From the NCBI GenBank assembly GCA_016191165.1, contig JACPPF010000100.1, positions 1 through 52,719 on the forward strand: DNA of 52,719 nt, given 5' to 3'. Both the position numbers and the translations under genes were made by a program. The notes under the pieces are model-generated. The model was not told where the DNA came from. It did no database searches and saw only the letters and a program-made list of their open reading frames with translations. Shown piece after piece: positions 33,093-42,994 of this stretch. The DNA is from Planctomycetota bacterium (lineage in GTDB: Bacteria; Planctomycetota; Planctomycetia; Gemmatales; Gemmataceae). The stretch's first letter is position 1, and each line of letters begins with the position of its first letter.

Positions 33093-33653
33093 ATGACCAC
33101 CGACGAAATCCTGTTCGATGCCGAGGAACGCATGGAAAAGGCGCTCAGCGTTTTCCAGGAGCAACTGCGCGGCCTGCGCACCGGGCGCGCGACACCGGCG
33201 CTGGTCGATAATCTGCGCGTCGAGTACTACGGCTCGCCGACGCCGCTCAAGACGCTGGCACAGATCAACTGTCCCGATCCGCAATCGATCGTCATTCGCC
33301 CGTTCGATGCGAGTTGCCTGAAGGACATCGAAAAGGCGATCCGCTCCAGCGACCTGGGCATGGCCCCCAACAACGATGGCAAGATGATCCGCCTGGCGGT
33401 GCCCTCGATGTCGGGCGACCAGCGCAAGAAGATGGTGGCGGTCATCAAGAAAAACAGCGAGGACGCCAAGGTCGCCTGCCGCAATATCCGCCGCGACGCC
33501 AATAAGAACTTTGACGTGGCCGAGAAGGACAAGGAAATGTCCGAGGACGAACGTGACGCGGGTAAAGAGAAGGTGCAGGCGCTCCTCAAAGATTTCGAGG
33601 GCAAGATCGAACAACAGGCGGACAAGAAATCGAAGGACATCATGGAGCAATAG
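33093..33653 (+). CDS. frr: Ribosome recycling factor
   Basis: This 186-residue protein splits post-termination ribosomes together with EF-G. The conserved segments are LRGLRTGRATPALVDNLRVE (three-helix bundle), YYGSPTPLKTLAQINCPDPQ, RLAVPSMSGDQRKKMVAVIK (family RxxxPxxTxExR region, here with SMSGDQ) and AKVACRNIRRDANK. The length is standard. GGGAGA precedes the ATG. It is co-directional with pyrH. Confidence 0.95.
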   Translation: MTTDEILFDAEERMEKALSVFQEQLRGLRTGRATPALVDNLRVEYYGSPTPLKTLAQINCPDPQSIVIRPFDASCLKDIEKAIRSSDLGMAPNNDGKMIRLAVPSMSGDQRKKMVAVIKKNSEDAKVACRNIRRDANKNFDVAEKDKEMSEDERDAGKEKVQALLKDFEGKIEQQADKKSKDIMEQ

Positions 33654-33654
33654 C

Positions 33655-33707
33655 CGCCTGCGGCGTAGCGCCTGCCCGGTGATTTGCAAGCGCCACGCCG
33701 CGAGCGC
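33655..33707. repeat. Degenerate palindrome after frr
   Basis: CGCCTGCGGCGTAGCGC with GCGCCACGCCGCGAGCG forms an imperfect hairpin immediately after the frr stop. It looks like a diverged member of the family found after pyrH and may act as a transcript end. The remaining 230 bases before the next gene show nothing else. Confidence 0.55.
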
Positions 33708-33933
33708 CACCGAAAGGAACGCATGCGCACGCTCGCTGACGAAATCATGTCACGGGTTGGAACCTCCACCCTCTTTCCTCCAAAATCTGCGCGGCCATTT
33801 TGCCTAAATTTGACGCCGTGGAAAGACGGGAAAAAAAGCAAGAAAATGGTTGATCGGCAGGCCAATAGCCGATTAAGATTGGTTTCTGAAGAATCGCAGC
33901 GGCTTCCCTTCCCGCCCCTCTGAGGTTCGTCCC

Positions 33934-36174
33934 ATGATCGCCGGCTGGAGACTAATGCGATGTGTTGGAATCGCAATTGCCGAAAAAGGTTTGCGTGAAC
34001 TCGTCGAATTGGCCCCTTTTGGCACCTATGCCGTTAAGATTTACGAAATCGGCGAATTGGCGTTTCACCGATACCATGAGGAATGCCAGGACGAAAACAT
34101 CGCGAGGGCTATCCCCAAGGAAATGGAGCAACTTGCGCAGGCCAAATCGGCGGACGTTAATCGTGTTGCGAAGCAGATGGCAGTCCAGTTGCTCCCAAAT
34201 GAAAAACAAGAAGTGCAGGAGGCACTGGCCGGAACTCTGGCAACCCTCCCAACGCAGGTCCGCAAGCTGTTCATGCGTAAGGACGATAGAACGGGGACGA
34301 CCCGTCCACCTGCGTTTTTCGTTTCATGTCCGGCCGATCTTGTATCAATCATTCCTCCCCGACCTCCGCGATTTAAACAAGGGGACCTCCTTCCAAACGA
34401 CCCGAAGTGGACCCTTGTGCACAAGATTGATTCCGGTGGATTTGGCGAGGTGTGGAAAGTTCGGCACACGACCCTAAAAAATCGCTACGGAGCCGTAAAA
34501 TTTTGCCTCGATGCCACCGCGCAAGACCGGTTGCTCAAGCATGAAGCCCGCGTGATTGACCAGGTCATGGAGTTCAACAATGACCATATCGTAAGGCTTG
34601 AGGACGTCGATTTCGTTGCCGACCCACCCTGGCTTCGATACGAGTTTATCAACGGAGGGAATCTGCTCTCGGCTGCTGATATTCCCGTAGACATTGCAAA
34701 ACGAACCGAATGGGCCACGTGGACAATGTTGCTGCCCCTGGCGCGCGCCGTGGGAGCATGCCACCTGCTAAAGCCCGCTGTCGTACACCGGGACCTAAAA
34801 CCGGCGAACATTTTGATCGATCACGTTAATGGACAGAATAGACTAAAGATCACGGATTTTGGAATTAGCGAAATTATCGCCCAACACGCTCTTGATCAGG
34901 CTCGCTCTTTCGAACTCAACCCGTCCGTTGCAACTCCAACTATCTTGCGCGGTTCCTATTGTGAAATGTACGCCAGTACGCAGCAGAAAAACGGGCTCCC
35001 GTCGTCGCCGACCGACGATGTCCACGCGCTTGGCGTATTGTGGTTTCAGATGTTAATGGGCGACTATTTCTTGCCCCTCGGTCGGGATTATCGAGACGAA
35101 CTTGCTGGAATTGGGTTGGCCAAAGACGCAATTGTCATTTTGGAGCGATGCGTCGCGGACAAGGCCGATAGTCGCTGGCCGAATGCGCATGTATTGGCGC
35201 AACAGATCGAAAAATTGCCAAATTGCCTATCCAGCCGACCCGTGGGGACCAACGCCGAGAACCCAACTCGTGTTGTCCTCCCAACCGTGAATCGCAGTTT
35301 TCACGCACCACCGAAAGGCCCTATTGGTCGCATTACAATCTCCGAGCAAAGTCATCGTAGGACATGGGACGTTGAGGCGGTAATTGGTGCTTCGGTTGGC
35401 CTAGTTATGGATGCGTCCCATGCAATGAAGCACCTGTATGGAATTGGATCAGGTTTTGGCGGGCGAGCGTTGCCGAATCAAATGAAGCGGATTGCTGATA
35501 GGCTGATGCCATTTCTTTCAGCCCTGTCACTTCAAAACGGAATTCACTTCCTACACTCGTCCACCGGACCGAATGGAAACGAAACCCAAACTTTTGGCCT
35601 AGTCAACCTCGAACAGGTCCGGCAAATGAAACTTGGGAGGCCTCAAAACGGCTGGGGCGGTCATGTACGCCTTACGAATGCAATCCGAGAACTAACGAAG
35701 GCCCATTTTCGCGGGTCCCCTTTAGCGGTAGGTGTGTTGTTAACGTATGGCGGCATCTCGGACGTTGATTCCCTCGCCACATTTTCCAAGGAACTGATTT
35801 CAGAAATCGAATTGGGGCAGCGGCCATTGATTCGATTGTTCCTGATTGACCTGAAGGAAACGTCACCTCGATCAGGTCCATTGCAGCCGCCTGAACCCCT
35901 AGTTGGCCTTGGTTGGCGAGACGCAACAGGGGTTTTTGGCAGACTTTGGGAGTGTTTGCCCAGCTCTTTATTGGATGAGCCTAATAACGGATTTCAGTTT
36001 CGCACACTTTTCCCTGATTTTTTTTCTTCCGGCCGAGTCCTTGATAGTGGCGGAAATATGGTGAAGGAATATCCCAATGGCATCCCGAAAGTTCTTAGGT
36101 TTGAATTGCCTGTGGATTCTCCCTCTTTCACGCTTCAGTATTCTGGGCGCCAGGTGCTCCAACCACTGGTTTGA
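33934..36174 (+). CDS. Ser/Thr kinase with N-terminal helical module and C-terminal vWA-like domain
   Basis: The protein has 746 residues. Residues 1-125 form an alpha-helical module (GLRELVELAPFGTYAVKIYE, EVQEALAGTLATLPTQVRKL) that, from memory, recurs in front of kinases in planctomycete conflict-type proteins. The kinase domain (about 160-430) has DSGGFGEVW, K189, catalytic D287 in VVHRDLKPANIL, and DFG (308-310). The usual APE is replaced by SYCEMYASTQQ. Residues 480-700 are vWA-like (GLVMDASHAM; LLTYGGISD), but the MIDAS motif is D-A-S-H-A, lacking the second Ser, so metal binding may be lost. No membrane helix. It is the first gene of a two-gene operon and clearly A+T-richer than its neighbours, suggesting acquisition. 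Confidence 0.85.
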   Translation: MIAGWRLMRCVGIAIAEKGLRELVELAPFGTYAVKIYEIGELAFHRYHEECQDENIARAIPKEMEQLAQAKSADVNRVAKQMAVQLLPNEKQEVQEALAGTLATLPTQVRKLFMRKDDRTGTTRPPAFFVSCPADLVSIIPPRPPRFKQGDLLPNDPKWTLVHKIDSGGFGEVWKVRHTTLKNRYGAVKFCLDATAQDRLLKHEARVIDQVMEFNNDHIVRLEDVDFVADPPWLRYEFINGGNLLSAADIPVDIAKRTEWATWTMLLPLARAVGACHLLKPAVVHRDLKPANILIDHVNGQNRLKITDFGISEIIAQHALDQARSFELNPSVATPTILRGSYCEMYASTQQKNGLPSSPTDDVHALGVLWFQMLMGDYFLPLGRDYRDELAGIGLAKDAIVILERCVADKADSRWPNAHVLAQQIEKLPNCLSSRPVGTNAENPTRVVLPTVNRSFHAPPKGPIGRITISEQSHRRTWDVEAVIGASVGLVMDASHAMKHLYGIGSGFGGRALPNQMKRIADRLMPFLSALSLQNGIHFLHSSTGPNGNETQTFGLVNLEQVRQMKLGRPQNGWGGHVRLTNAIRELTKAHFRGSPLAVGVLLTYGGISDVDSLATFSKELISEIELGQRPLIRLFLIDLKETSPRSGPLQPPEPLVGLGWRDATGVFGRLWECLPSSLLDEPNNGFQFRTLFPDFFSSGRVLDSGGNMVKEYPNGIPKVLRFELPVDSPSFTLQYSGRQVLQPLV

Positions 36175-36192
36175 CTATTGCGGAGAGAAGAA

Positions 36193-37236
36193 ATGCAACT
36201 TCCCGACAACCTTGTGGCTACCGAATTTGGTGAGGTCAATGTAACGGACCAAGGATTGACCCTTGAGGTTCGTTTCACTATTCTCCTCGAACCACAGGGC
36301 GAAGACGCAATTGACTGGCAAACGGGAGTCGCTCTCGATGGCAGCTTTTCGATGCTCAATTCCTATGGAAAGCATATATCGATATCACACATTCCAGAAT
36401 CCCAGCAAAAAATGCTAGAACGCACTGGGGTGCTCACCTGGAGAGAGGCGGGCAACCGGCGAATACCACAAATCAAAGATATTAAGTGGATCGAAGAACT
36501 GTTGATTTACAGGCAAGAGAAAAACATAGTGCAGGAACCGGCTCGTGAGTTTATACGATATCTCGCATCACTCGACGCCGATCAACACACCACGGCGATT
36601 TATTGGTCTTGTTCAAATCCGACGCAAAGGCCTCACAATTCCGTCCAAATTATTGGTGATTTTCCAGAACATGTGTGTTCAGAACTGAAGATTACTGGAC
36701 CGGACCATTTCGGATCCCGAACAGAGTTACTTCCTGCCGTCCAATACTTTGCCGATCGCTTTGTCGATGCCGAGCATGGCATGTATATTTTCATCACAGA
36801 TGGAAAATGGAGGGATCAAATTGCGGTCAAAAGGTACACGCAAGAACTTGCATCGGCTATTGCGGCGGGCAAACGCAATCATGTAAAATTCGTAATCATT
36901 GGCTTGGGCATCGGAATATCAGAAACGCAAATGATTGAACTTGATGACTTGGAGGCAAAGGTCGATATCTGGGACCACAAAATGGCGGCAGACTTTCGAG
37001 ACCTTCCACGCCTGGTTCGGAAAATCTGGGCGGAGCCAGAACGCCCGAACCTGAAAGTCGCGAACAGCGGTGTTGTCAGGGACTCAAACGGAAAAACTGT
37101 TGCTACTTACCCGAATCACAATACCCAGTGGTTGCCGGCAGAGATTTCCTTTAACATGTCAAAAAGCTGCGATTTCTTCACCTTGGAGGTTCCTGACTAC
37201 AACCTTCAGATTCGTCAAACCGTGGTGTTACGATAA
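36193..37236 (+). CDS. Stand-alone vWA-domain protein, partner of the kinase
   Basis: This 347-residue protein has a von Willebrand factor A fold with intact MIDAS D49-G-S51-F-S53 (GVALDGSFSML), a Thr/Asp-containing strand (DQHTTAIYWSCS), and the late motif GMYIFITDGKWRDQ. The C-terminal 60 residues (PNLKVANSGVVRDSNGKTVA) look like a small beta domain. It starts 18 bases after the kinase stop, with GGAGAGAAG before the ATG at 36193. A TTG at 36178 is a weaker alternative. It is probably a substrate or scaffold of the kinase, resembling in principle TerY-type vWA/kinase pairs, but with no phosphatase gene. Confidence 0.82.
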   Translation: MQLPDNLVATEFGEVNVTDQGLTLEVRFTILLEPQGEDAIDWQTGVALDGSFSMLNSYGKHISISHIPESQQKMLERTGVLTWREAGNRRIPQIKDIKWIEELLIYRQEKNIVQEPAREFIRYLASLDADQHTTAIYWSCSNPTQRPHNSVQIIGDFPEHVCSELKITGPDHFGSRTELLPAVQYFADRFVDAEHGMYIFITDGKWRDQIAVKRYTQELASAIAAGKRNHVKFVIIGLGIGISETQMIELDDLEAKVDIWDHKMAADFRDLPRLVRKIWAEPERPNLKVANSGVVRDSNGKTVATYPNHNTQWLPAEISFNMSKSCDFFTLEVPDYNLQIRQTVVLR

Positions 37237-37322
37237 CTGAAAATGCCTCTGGTTCACCTGACATTTTATTATATTCCGAGCCGCCTGCGTTCTTTTCTGG
37301 CGGCTCCCAAAAAGGAATCCAA

Positions 37323-40300
37323 ATGCGCACGCTGAGTGATGCCATCCAGCAAACCAACACTCATGCCGAAACGGGGCTGCCCGAGGCCGCCATCGAAACC
37401 AGCGGGCAGCAATTCGGGCGCAACACCTTGACGCCTCTGCCCAAGGAACCGCTCTGGAAGAAGTTCATCGAGAAATTTGACGAAGCAATTATCAAGATCC
37501 TTCTGGCGGCGGCGCTCCTGTCGATGATCGTCGATCTTTTCAAGGCAGACACCCTTACCGGCGGGATTAGCTTCGGCGTCGTGGCCGCCGTGCTTGCCGG
37601 GCTGTTCGCGATGAGGCAGGGGCAGTGGGTTCCCACGTTCATGTTCGTCTCGGCCATCCTGCTTTTCCTGGTCGGTCTGGCCGCGGGGCATGTCCTCGTC
37701 GAAGGCCTGGCGGTCATGGTTGCCGTCATCCTGGCAACGGGGGTCGCGTTTGCCAGCGAATACAAGAGCGACCGCGAATTCGAGGTGCTCAATTCCCAGA
37801 AGGATTCGATCAAGGCCAAGGCAATCCGGGCCGGACAAATCCACAGCATTCCTCTCGAAGACGTCGTGGTCGGCGATCTCATTCTCCTTGAAACCGGCGA
37901 CGAAATCCCAGCCGACGGCCGCTTGCTCAAGGCGACCGAGTTCATGGTCGATCAATCGCTCATGACCGGCGAATCCGAACCCGTGCGCAAATTGGCTCGC
38001 CCGCTTGACGACACGGCCGACGGCCCGGAGCAGCCCGGCTGCGTCTATCGCGGCACCCAGGTTGTCGACGGCGTCGCCCACCTGATGGTCACCGAGGTAG
38101 GCGATCATACCTATCTGGGCCAAATCGCCCGCCGGCTTTCCGCGGAGCCCGAGGAAGAGGACGAGGCCGAGGGCAAGGACACCGAGGAAATTCGCGTCAA
38201 ACGCAAGCTGACCATCTCCAAGGAGCTCACGCCCCTTCAGCAAAAACTGACGCACCTGGCCGATCTCATCAGCAAGGTCGGTTACATCGCGGCCGTGTTG
38301 ATCTTCGCCGCGCAGTTTGTTCGCGGCCTTCTGTACGGCGACATCTTTTGGCCCGCGAACGGCGAGCAGGTCTTGACCGTGCTCAGCGAATTGCTTGGCT
38401 ATTTCGTGACGATGGTCATCATCATCGTCGTCGCCGTCCCCGAGGGCTTGCCGATGAGCGTGACGGTGTCGCTGGCGCTGGCCATGCAAAAGATGACGCG
38501 CGCCAACTCGCTGGTGCGCCAACTCGTGGCCTGCGAGACCATCGGCTCCGCCACGGTCATCTGCTCCGACAAGACCGGCACGTTGACGCAGAACAAGATG
38601 CGCGTGGATCGTGTCTCCTGGGACGAGCAGACGTTCGACCGCGATTCTCCTGATTGGCCGAAACCACAATCAGGCAACAAGGGAAAACCCATCGACTGGC
38701 TCGCCCTCATCAGCGGCGTCAACTCGACCGCGAATCTCGAAGAGAAACAGGGCAAAACTGTCACGCTGGGCAACTCGACCGAAGGCGCATTGCTGCAATG
38801 GCTGCGCGACGGCGGCGTCGAATACGGCGAACTGCGTTTGCAAAACACGGCCCTGTATCAGATTCACTTCTCGTCCGAGCGCAAGCGGATGACGACGGTA
38901 GTTCGCGACGGCGGGAAAGTTTTTTCGCTGGTGAAAGGAGCGCCGGAGGCTCTGCTGGATTCCTGTGTTGAGTATCTTGATGCGAATGGCGCCGCGCGGG
39001 CGCTGAACGAAGACAAGAAGCAGGCAATCCGCGAGCGCCTGCGCGAGGCGGCTCGCAAGGCGATGCGCACGCTGGCGTTTGCCTACGCGCCCTTGCCCGC
39101 GGATACGCCCAACGATGAGGATGGCTTGCACGCGCGGCGGGATTCCTTCGAGCAAAATCTCGTTTACGTCGGCTTCGTGGCGATTCGCGATCCGCTGCGC
39201 GACGATGTCAAGGCCGCCATCGGCGAATGCCGCGATGCGGGCATCGAGGTCAAGATGGTCACGGGCGACAACGTCGAGACCGCCCGCGCCATTGGTCACG
39301 AGATCGGGTTGATCGCCCAGGCCGACGAGCCGATTGATGTTCCCGGCGGCGTGGTCTTCACTTCGCAGCGATTCAACCAGATGACCGATGACGAATTGAA
39401 GCAAGCCTTGCCTTCGCTGCGCATTCTCGCTCGCGCCCGGCCACTCGACAAGTTTCGCATGGTAAAACTATTGCAGGAGCTAGGCGAGGTCGTCGCGGTC
39501 ACCGGCGATGGCACCAACGATGCGCCAGCGCTCAAGAAGGCGGATGTCGGCCTGGCGATGGGCATCGCGGGCACGGAGGTTTCCAAGGAAGCGAGCAAGA
39601 TCGTCCTTCTCGACGACGCGTTCTCGACGATCGTGAAGGCCGTCCACTGGGGCCGATCGCTGTACGAGAACATTCAGCGTTTCATCCAGTTTCAGTTGAC
39701 GATCAACGTGAGCGCCCTGGCCATCACGTTTCTGGGCATCTTGCTTTTCGGCGTGAAGGCGCCGTTCACCGTCTTGCAGTTGCTGTGGATCAACGTGATC
39801 ATGGATACGTTCGCGTCGATCGCTCTCTGCTCGGAGCCGCCCCGCCCCGGCGTGATGAAGTTGCCGCCCAAGAAACGCGACGAAAACATCCTGACCCCGG
39901 CAATGGTGCGAACGATTTTCATCACCGCGGCGTTCTTCATCGTCGTGATGCTGGGGCTGTTGATTGCCATGAAACAGGGACTTTTTCGAGGCGAAGGTTC
40001 CTGGTCGGTCGAAGTGGCAGGCACACGCCTGGCGGTGCCACAGAATGCGGATGGTTTGAAACAGATCGAAGGAGACCGCTGGGAATTCGTGGACGAGAAC
40101 GGCGTGACCCAGAGCGCGACGGTCATGTTCACCGTCTTTCAGGTCAGCCTGTTCTTCTCGATCTATGTGTTTTTCCAGGTGTGGAATCAGATCAACGCCC
40201 GCTCCCTGACCCCTGAAATGAGCGGTTTCCATCGCGTCCTGGAAAACCCGACCTTCTTGATCATCGCGGGCACCATCGCCGTCGGCCAAATCCTCATCGT

Positions 40301-40430
40301 GACCTTCGGTGGAAACGTTTTCAAGGTGGAGGCGCTTGGCCCGCTCGAATGGCTGGGTGTGATTGCGGTCACGTCGACGGTATTGATTTTCGCGGAGATT
40401 GCTCGGCGGCTGCGCAATGCCCGGGCGTGA
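37323..40430 (+). CDS. Calcium-transporting P-type ATPase (PMCA-type P2B)
   Basis: This 1035-residue cation pump carries phosphorylation motif DKTGTLTQNKM with D416, the TGES actuator loop (LMTGESEPVRK), KGAPEALL in the nucleotide domain and the hinge VAVTGDGTNDAPALKKADVG. The M4 helix VPEGLPMSVTVSLALAMQKM is the ion-binding P-E-G-L type of PMCA-like calcium pumps. Ten transmembrane helices are expected: two pairs before the phosphorylation site and six after it. A 90-residue insertion between the last helices (SWSVEVAGTRLAVPQNADGL) may be exposed outside. AAGGA precedes the ATG. Confidence 0.93.
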   Translation: MRTLSDAIQQTNTHAETGLPEAAIETSGQQFGRNTLTPLPKEPLWKKFIEKFDEAIIKILLAAALLSMIVDLFKADTLTGGISFGVVAAVLAGLFAMRQGQWVPTFMFVSAILLFLVGLAAGHVLVEGLAVMVAVILATGVAFASEYKSDREFEVLNSQKDSIKAKAIRAGQIHSIPLEDVVVGDLILLETGDEIPADGRLLKATEFMVDQSLMTGESEPVRKLARPLDDTADGPEQPGCVYRGTQVVDGVAHLMVTEVGDHTYLGQIARRLSAEPEEEDEAEGKDTEEIRVKRKLTISKELTPLQQKLTHLADLISKVGYIAAVLIFAAQFVRGLLYGDIFWPANGEQVLTVLSELLGYFVTMVIIIVVAVPEGLPMSVTVSLALAMQKMTRANSLVRQLVACETIGSATVICSDKTGTLTQNKMRVDRVSWDEQTFDRDSPDWPKPQSGNKGKPIDWLALISGVNSTANLEEKQGKTVTLGNSTEGALLQWLRDGGVEYGELRLQNTALYQIHFSSERKRMTTVVRDGGKVFSLVKGAPEALLDSCVEYLDANGAARALNEDKKQAIRERLREAARKAMRTLAFAYAPLPADTPNDEDGLHARRDSFEQNLVYVGFVAIRDPLRDDVKAAIGECRDAGIEVKMVTGDNVETARAIGHEIGLIAQADEPIDVPGGVVFTSQRFNQMTDDELKQALPSLRILARARPLDKFRMVKLLQELGEVVAVTGDGTNDAPALKKADVGLAMGIAGTEVSKEASKIVLLDDAFSTIVKAVHWGRSLYENIQRFIQFQLTINVSALAITFLGILLFGVKAPFTVLQLLWINVIMDTFASIALCSEPPRPGVMKLPPKKRDENILTPAMVRTIFITAAFFIVVMLGLLIAMKQGLFRGEGSWSVEVAGTRLAVPQNADGLKQIEGDRWEFVDENGVTQSATVMFTVFQVSLFFSIYVFFQVWNQINARSLTPEMSGFHRVLENPTFLIIAGTIAVGQILIVTFGGNVFKVEALGPLEWLGVIAVTSTVLIFAEIARRLRNARA

Positions 40431-40434
40431 CAAA

Positions 40435-40465
40435 CCCCCGGGAATCGCTGCGCTCATCCCGGGGC
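40435..40465. repeat. Short palindrome, GAGCGCAGCG family
   Basis: CCCCGGGA (40436-40443) pairs with TCCCGGGG (40457-40464), with CGCTGCGCTC in the loop. It sits 15 bases upstream of the ferredoxin start. Confidence 0.6.
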
Positions 40466-40479
40466 TTGATGGATTCATC

Positions 40480-40845
40480 ATGGAAAAAAGCGAACAGCTC
40501 GACGCGGTCAAGAAAAAGCTCGGCATCGGCGCGAACAAGAGGCACGTCTTCCTTTGCGTGGGTCCGAAGTGCTGTACGACGGAGGTGGGCGAGCAGTCGT
40601 GGGAATTGCTCAAGCAAAAGCTCAAGGACGCGGGGTTGCAATCGGGCGACAACATCTGCCAGCGCTCGCGCGCCGGTTGCCTGCGCGTCTGCTGTCACGG
40701 GCCGACGCTGGTCGTCTATCCCGAGGGAACGTGGTATCACGACATGACGGCGGACAAGATCGAGCGTTTCGTGCAGGAGCATCTGGTTGACGGGAAGCCA
40801 ATCGAGGAGTGGGTCTTCGCACGGAATGCGCTGCCGGGAACGTGA
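40480..40845 (+). CDS. Thioredoxin-like 2Fe-2S ferredoxin
   Basis: This 121-residue protein coordinates a 2Fe-2S cluster by four cysteines in HVFLCVGPKCC and later CQRSRAGCLRVCCHGPTLVV, the pattern of thioredoxin-fold ferredoxins related to NuoE. YPEGTWYHDMTADKIERFVQ closes the fold as in (2Fe-2S) ferredoxin homologues. It is an electron carrier; no redox partner gene is adjacent. The start at 40480 follows the palindrome and gives the family's usual length. Confidence 0.87.
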   Translation: MEKSEQLDAVKKKLGIGANKRHVFLCVGPKCCTTEVGEQSWELLKQKLKDAGLQSGDNICQRSRAGCLRVCCHGPTLVVYPEGTWYHDMTADKIERFVQEHLVDGKPIEEWVFARNALPGT

Positions 40846-40846
40846 A

Positions 40847-40888
40847 TTCGTTTGGTGCCCGCATGGCGTCACGCGGGCGCTAAACGAA
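40847..40888. repeat. Palindromic repeat, CATGGCGCCACGCG-loop family, copy 3
   Basis: TTCGTTTGGTGCCCGC pairs with GCGGGCGCTAAACGAA around ATGGCGTCAC. It lies between two convergent genes, directly after the ferredoxin stop. Confidence 0.75.
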
Positions 40889-40893
40889 CTCAA

Positions 40894-42822
40894 TCATTCA
40901 TCCCGCTTCAGCTGATACGCCTTGATCTTGCGATCCAGCGTCGAGCGTTCGATGCCCAGGATCGCCGCGGTCTGGCTCTTGTTCCATTGCGTGTGCTCGA
41001 GCGTGCGGATGATATGCCGTTTATCCAGTTCCTCAAGCGAGATGGCCTCAAAGGGTTCCGCGCCTGACGCCGGCGCCGTTCCGGGCAATTCCAGCGACGA
41101 GAGCAGGATGTCGTTCAAATCAAGCATGGGCGTGCGCGCCAGGGCGACCGCGCGTTCCACCACGTTCTTGAGCTCGCGGACGTTGCCGGGCCAGTCGTAT
41201 TGCTCCATCTTGGCAAGAGCGGCTGGCGTGAAGCCGCGCATCTTGCGGCCCGTTTCGCGCGCGAAGCGTTTCAAGAAGTGCTCTGCGAGAATGGGCACGT
41301 CGCTTTTGCGTTCGCGCAGGGCCGGCACCTGGATGTCAACGACCTGGAGCCGATAGAAGAGATCGCGGCGAAACTTGCCCTCGCGGATGTTCTGTTCGAG
41401 CGGCTGATTGGTGGCGGCGACGACGCGCACGTCCACGCGGATCGGAGTCGACCCGCCCACTCGCTCGAACGGGTGGCCTTCCAGCACGCGCAGCAGTTTT
41501 GCCTGGGTATTGAAAGCCATCTCGCCGATCTCGTCCAAAAAAATCGTGCCGTGATCGGACGCTTCAAACTTGCCGATCTTTTTTTCGGTCGCGCCGGTGA
41601 AGGCGCCCCGTTCGTGCCCGAAGAGTTCGCTTTCGAGGAGCGTTTCCGTGATGGCGGCACAGTTCAGGCAGATAAACGGGCCTTCCCTGCGCAGGCTGGA
41701 AAAGTGGATGGCCCGGGCGACAAGCTCCTTGCCCGAACCGCTCTCGCCGCGAATCAACACCGTGGCGTTGGTCGGCGCGACGCGCCCGATCTGCTCCAGG
41801 ACGCTCTTGATGGCGGGGCTTTGCCCGATCAGCTCGCTCTCGACATGGAGCTGTTCCCGTAGCGAGCGGTTCTCGGCACTGAGCGAATCTTGCCGCAGCA
41901 TCTGGCCCATGACGATGGCCAGGTGTTTGGCGACCGCGATGGTGAATTCGAGATCGTCGTTGGAGAACGACTTGTGCGGGTCGGTGCAGTAGAGATGGAT
42001 CAGGGCCAGGACTTTTTCCTGATGGATCACCGGCGCGCAGATCAGGCTGGTGGCGCCAAGCTGGGTGATGCTTTCGCGCTGGCTGAGGTAGCGGTTGCGT
42101 GAGACATCCTCCGCCAGGATCGCCTCGCGGGCGCTCATCACCTCGTGGGTGACGAACTCGGAGACGGGAGAGTACGCGCGCTTGGCCGCCCCATCCGGGC
42201 GCACCGACGTGATCTCCATCTCGCGCCCTTCCTTGATGGTGAGGATGGCGCCCACCTCCGCCTTGACCGCTGAAAGGAGCCCGTCGAGAACCGCGTCCGC
42301 CAGCTCGTGATAGGTGCCGGCCGAGCCCATTTCCAGGCTCAAGCGATAAAGCTGCATCAGGTCGCGACTCAGCACGTGCCGGCTGGGCACGCCGCTGGTG
42401 TCCTCGGGGAGTTCATCCGGCGGCGGCGTCAAAAAACGCGAACTCGATAGCCGCTTCTTGATCGAGATCGTGTCGCCAATCGACGGCATCGGCACCTGGG
42501 GCAACTCGTCGAGTTGGTGCACAAACATGAAACGCGACTTGCCAATCTGAAACTCATCGCCCGGCGAAAGCTCCCACTCGCTGTCCAGCACGTCGTCATT
42601 GATGCGGGTACCGTTGAGACTTTTCAAGTCGCGCAAGCGCCAGCGCTGCTCGGCGAAGTAGACCTCGGCGTGATCGCGGCTGGCCAGCTCGTCCTTGAGG
42701 ACGATGCGATTGCTGTTGGCCCGGCCAAGCGTGAAACGCTGTCCCGGCTGGAGCGGGATGACATCCCCATAGCCGTCGTCGCGGCGGGTGACCAGATACG
42801 GACCGGATGCGGTGGAGGTCAT
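40894..42822 (-). CDS. Sigma-54-dependent activator with FHA, GAF and AAA+ domains
   Basis: The 642-residue protein starts with an FHA phosphothreonine-reading domain at about 20-105 ([28 protein letters not shown]). A GAF sensor domain lies at about 160-320 ([20 protein letters not shown]). The AAA+ domain (about 330-560) has Walker [14 protein letters not shown], the sigma-54-contacting GAFTGA loop and the Walker B region [13 protein letters not shown]-terminal Fis-type helix-turn-helix ([20 protein letters not shown]) ends it. It would activate sigma-54 promoters in response to a kinase-dependent signal through the FHA domain, which suits a kinase-rich genome. Targets are not visible here. 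Confidence 0.93.
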   Translation of the reverse strand: MTSTASGPYLVTRRDDGYGDVIPLQPGQRFTLGRANSNRIVLKDELASRDHAEVYFAEQRWRLRDLKSLNGTRINDDVLDSEWELSPGDEFQIGKSRFMFVHQLDELPQVPMPSIGDTISIKKRLSSSRFLTPPPDELPEDTSGVPSRHVLSRDLMQLYRLSLEMGSAGTYHELADAVLDGLLSAVKAEVGAILTIKEGREMEITSVRPDGAAKRAYSPVSEFVTHEVMSAREAILAEDVSRNRYLSQRESITQLGATSLICAPVIHQEKVLALIHLYCTDPHKSFSNDDLEFTIAVAKHLAIVMGQMLRQDSLSAENRSLREQLHVESELIGQSPAIKSVLEQIGRVAPTNATVLIRGESGSGKELVARAIHFSSLRREGPFICLNCAAITETLLESELFGHERGAFTGATEKKIGKFEASDHGTIFLDEIGEMAFNTQAKLLRVLEGHPFERVGGSTPIRVDVRVVAATNQPLEQNIREGKFRRDLFYRLQVVDIQVPALRERKSDVPILAEHFLKRFARETGRKMRGFTPAALAKMEQYDWPGNVRELKNVVERAVALARTPMLDLNDILLSSLELPGTAPASGAEPFEAISLEELDKRHIIRTLEHTQWNKSQTAAILGIERSTLDRKIKAYQLKRDE

Positions 42823-42994
42823 GGATACGCTTTGCGAGTCGAGGTTCGTGCGCTGCGGGTCGCAGACGCTAGCCTAGCAGGTGTTTGGCGTGATGGAAAG
42901 TGCATTCGCGGCAGGCACGGACGCTGGAGGTATTGCCCTGACATCGGCATCTTGCCCGGGGCCAGGAAAATCGACGGCTAACCGAATCGCGGTT

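Noticed and set aside
30000-34000. CRISPR-like array from the repeated palindromes
   Set aside because: Copies are far apart, differ in outer stems and have no regular spacers.
37269-38669. Minus-strand open frame of 466 codons opposite the calcium ATPase gene
   Set aside because: It is antisense to a fully motif-supported gene and has no family similarity.
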